The notes under the pieces are model-generated. The model had not been told where the DNA came from. It was given only the letters and a program-made list of their open reading frames with translations, and did no database searches. DNA of 64,000 nucleotides from Marinobacter nauticus. GTDB lineage: Bacteria > Pseudomonadota > Gammaproteobacteria > Enterobacterales > Shewanellaceae. How positions within the stretch are numbered: position 1 is the first letter of the stretch; each line of letters begins with the position of its first letter. The stretch is from the NCBI RefSeq assembly GCF_019801015.1, contig NZ_JAHVJZ010000004.1, forward strand, positions 62,001-126,000, in the 5' to 3' direction. Position numbers and translations under genes: made by a program. Below are positions 63,716-64,000 of this stretch, one piece after another.

Positions 63716-64000
63716 GTGTTCCTATCCAAAGCCCGCTCCCTCTGCCGGGAAGCCCTGCGTTGCAGTTGGGATGCCCTGCTGCTGATGCTGCTCGGCGTCG
63801 CGTTGCTGGCGCTGTTGGCTCCGATGGACATCAGCTACCGGACTCACCAATACCTGGACTTTGCCCTGCAGCGCGCCGACTACGTGCTGAGCCGCATGAC
63901 CAATACCCGGGATCGTTGGCCCGAAACCTTCACCAGCTGTGATGCCGAACTGCTGGACAAACTGCTGGTGCGGGCCCAGCACTCAAGCCTGGCCAATGAT
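63716..64000 (+). CDS. CSS-motif EAL-domain cyclic di-GMP phosphodiesterase (N-terminal part, runs off the window)
   Basis: The frame from GTG at 63716 is open to the edge (95 codons). It shows a cytoplasmic N-terminus (FLSKARSLCREALRCSWD), a TM helix (ALLLMLLGVALLALLAPM) and the start of a periplasmic domain with TSCDAELLDKLLVRAQHSSLAND, the pattern of the CSS-motif sensor domain found in front of EAL phosphodiesterases. The catalytic EAL domain would lie beyond the window, so the call is from the N-terminus only. TTCAGG about 9 nt upstream supports the GTG; an ATG at 63708 is in another frame. A PurR-consensus site lies upstream. Confidence 0.7.
   Translation, partial: MFLSKARSLCREALRCSWDALLLMLLGVALLALLAPMDISYRTHQYLDFALQRADYVLSRMTNTRDRWPETFTSCDAELLDKLLVRAQHSSLAND

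Overview
The window is about 64 kb of GC-rich (roughly 60%), densely coded chromosome from a gammaproteobacterium. Gene order matches the Shewanella/Vibrio/Escherichia core: recC-recB, bamC-dapA-gcvR-bcp, and perM-bepA-arsC ... hda-uraA-upp-purM-purN. The high GC, the DUF2897, DUF2066, DUF2069 and DUF3299 proteins, and the many lipoproteins whose mature end begins Cys-Gly-Gly-Ser/Asp suggest a marine Alteromonadales bacterium, with a Ferrimonas-like genome as my best guess (inference). I found no rRNA, tRNA, prophage, insertion sequence or CRISPR array.

Layout. 1-5480: recC and the first 668 codons of recB (minus strand). 5481-8640: a possible small RNA, an isochorismatase-family hydrolase, a DUF2897 protein, a small outer-membrane barrel, a 66-aa orphan and two Bor-like lipoproteins. 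8640-22600: two RND efflux pump/adaptor pairs flank a bshA-like glycosyltransferase that is translationally coupled to a dicarboxylate/amino-acid symporter with a fused binding-protein domain, a SotB-type exporter, and a roughly 0.5-kb non-coding repeat-like block. 22800-26000: envelope and lysine genes bamC-dapA, divergent from gcvR-bcp. 25968-29458: a probable zinc-uptake operon of the Vibrio Zrg type, whose metal-binding lipoprotein contains a perfect (GACCAC)13 microsatellite. 29531-35253: nitroreductase, LysE-type exporter, M14 peptidase, LuxR regulator, a mini-MBOAT protein and a triple-repeat lipoprotein. 35325-49568: the conserved perM-to-purN block, interrupted by an uncharacterised zincin-like lipoprotein, a 2OG-Fe(II) oxygenase, a phospholipase D-type lipoprotein and a chagasin-type protease inhibitor. 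49569-64000: an EF-hand-like lipoprotein behind a perfect CRP site, nagD, a membrane-bound winged-helix/beta-propeller regulator divergent from a TonB-dependent receptor and alkaline phosphatase, a double-cupin protein, an M28 peptidase, asnB, and the start of a CSS-motif c-di-GMP phosphodiesterase behind a PurR-consensus site.

Most unusual points: (i) a BshA-type (bacillithiol first-step) glycosyltransferase in a gammaproteobacterium, in one transcription unit with a symporter-binding-protein fusion; (ii) a regulator / TonB receptor / alkaline phosphatase locus whose intergenic region holds a perfect 10-bp dyad and two interleaved 7-bp pairings in the receptor leader; (iii) perfect CRP and PurR consensus sites in front of otherwise uncharacterised genes; (iv) the in-frame hexanucleotide microsatellite that sets the number of His-Asp ligands in the zinc lipoprotein; (v) an orphan minus-strand terminator that suggests a small RNA upstream of recC.
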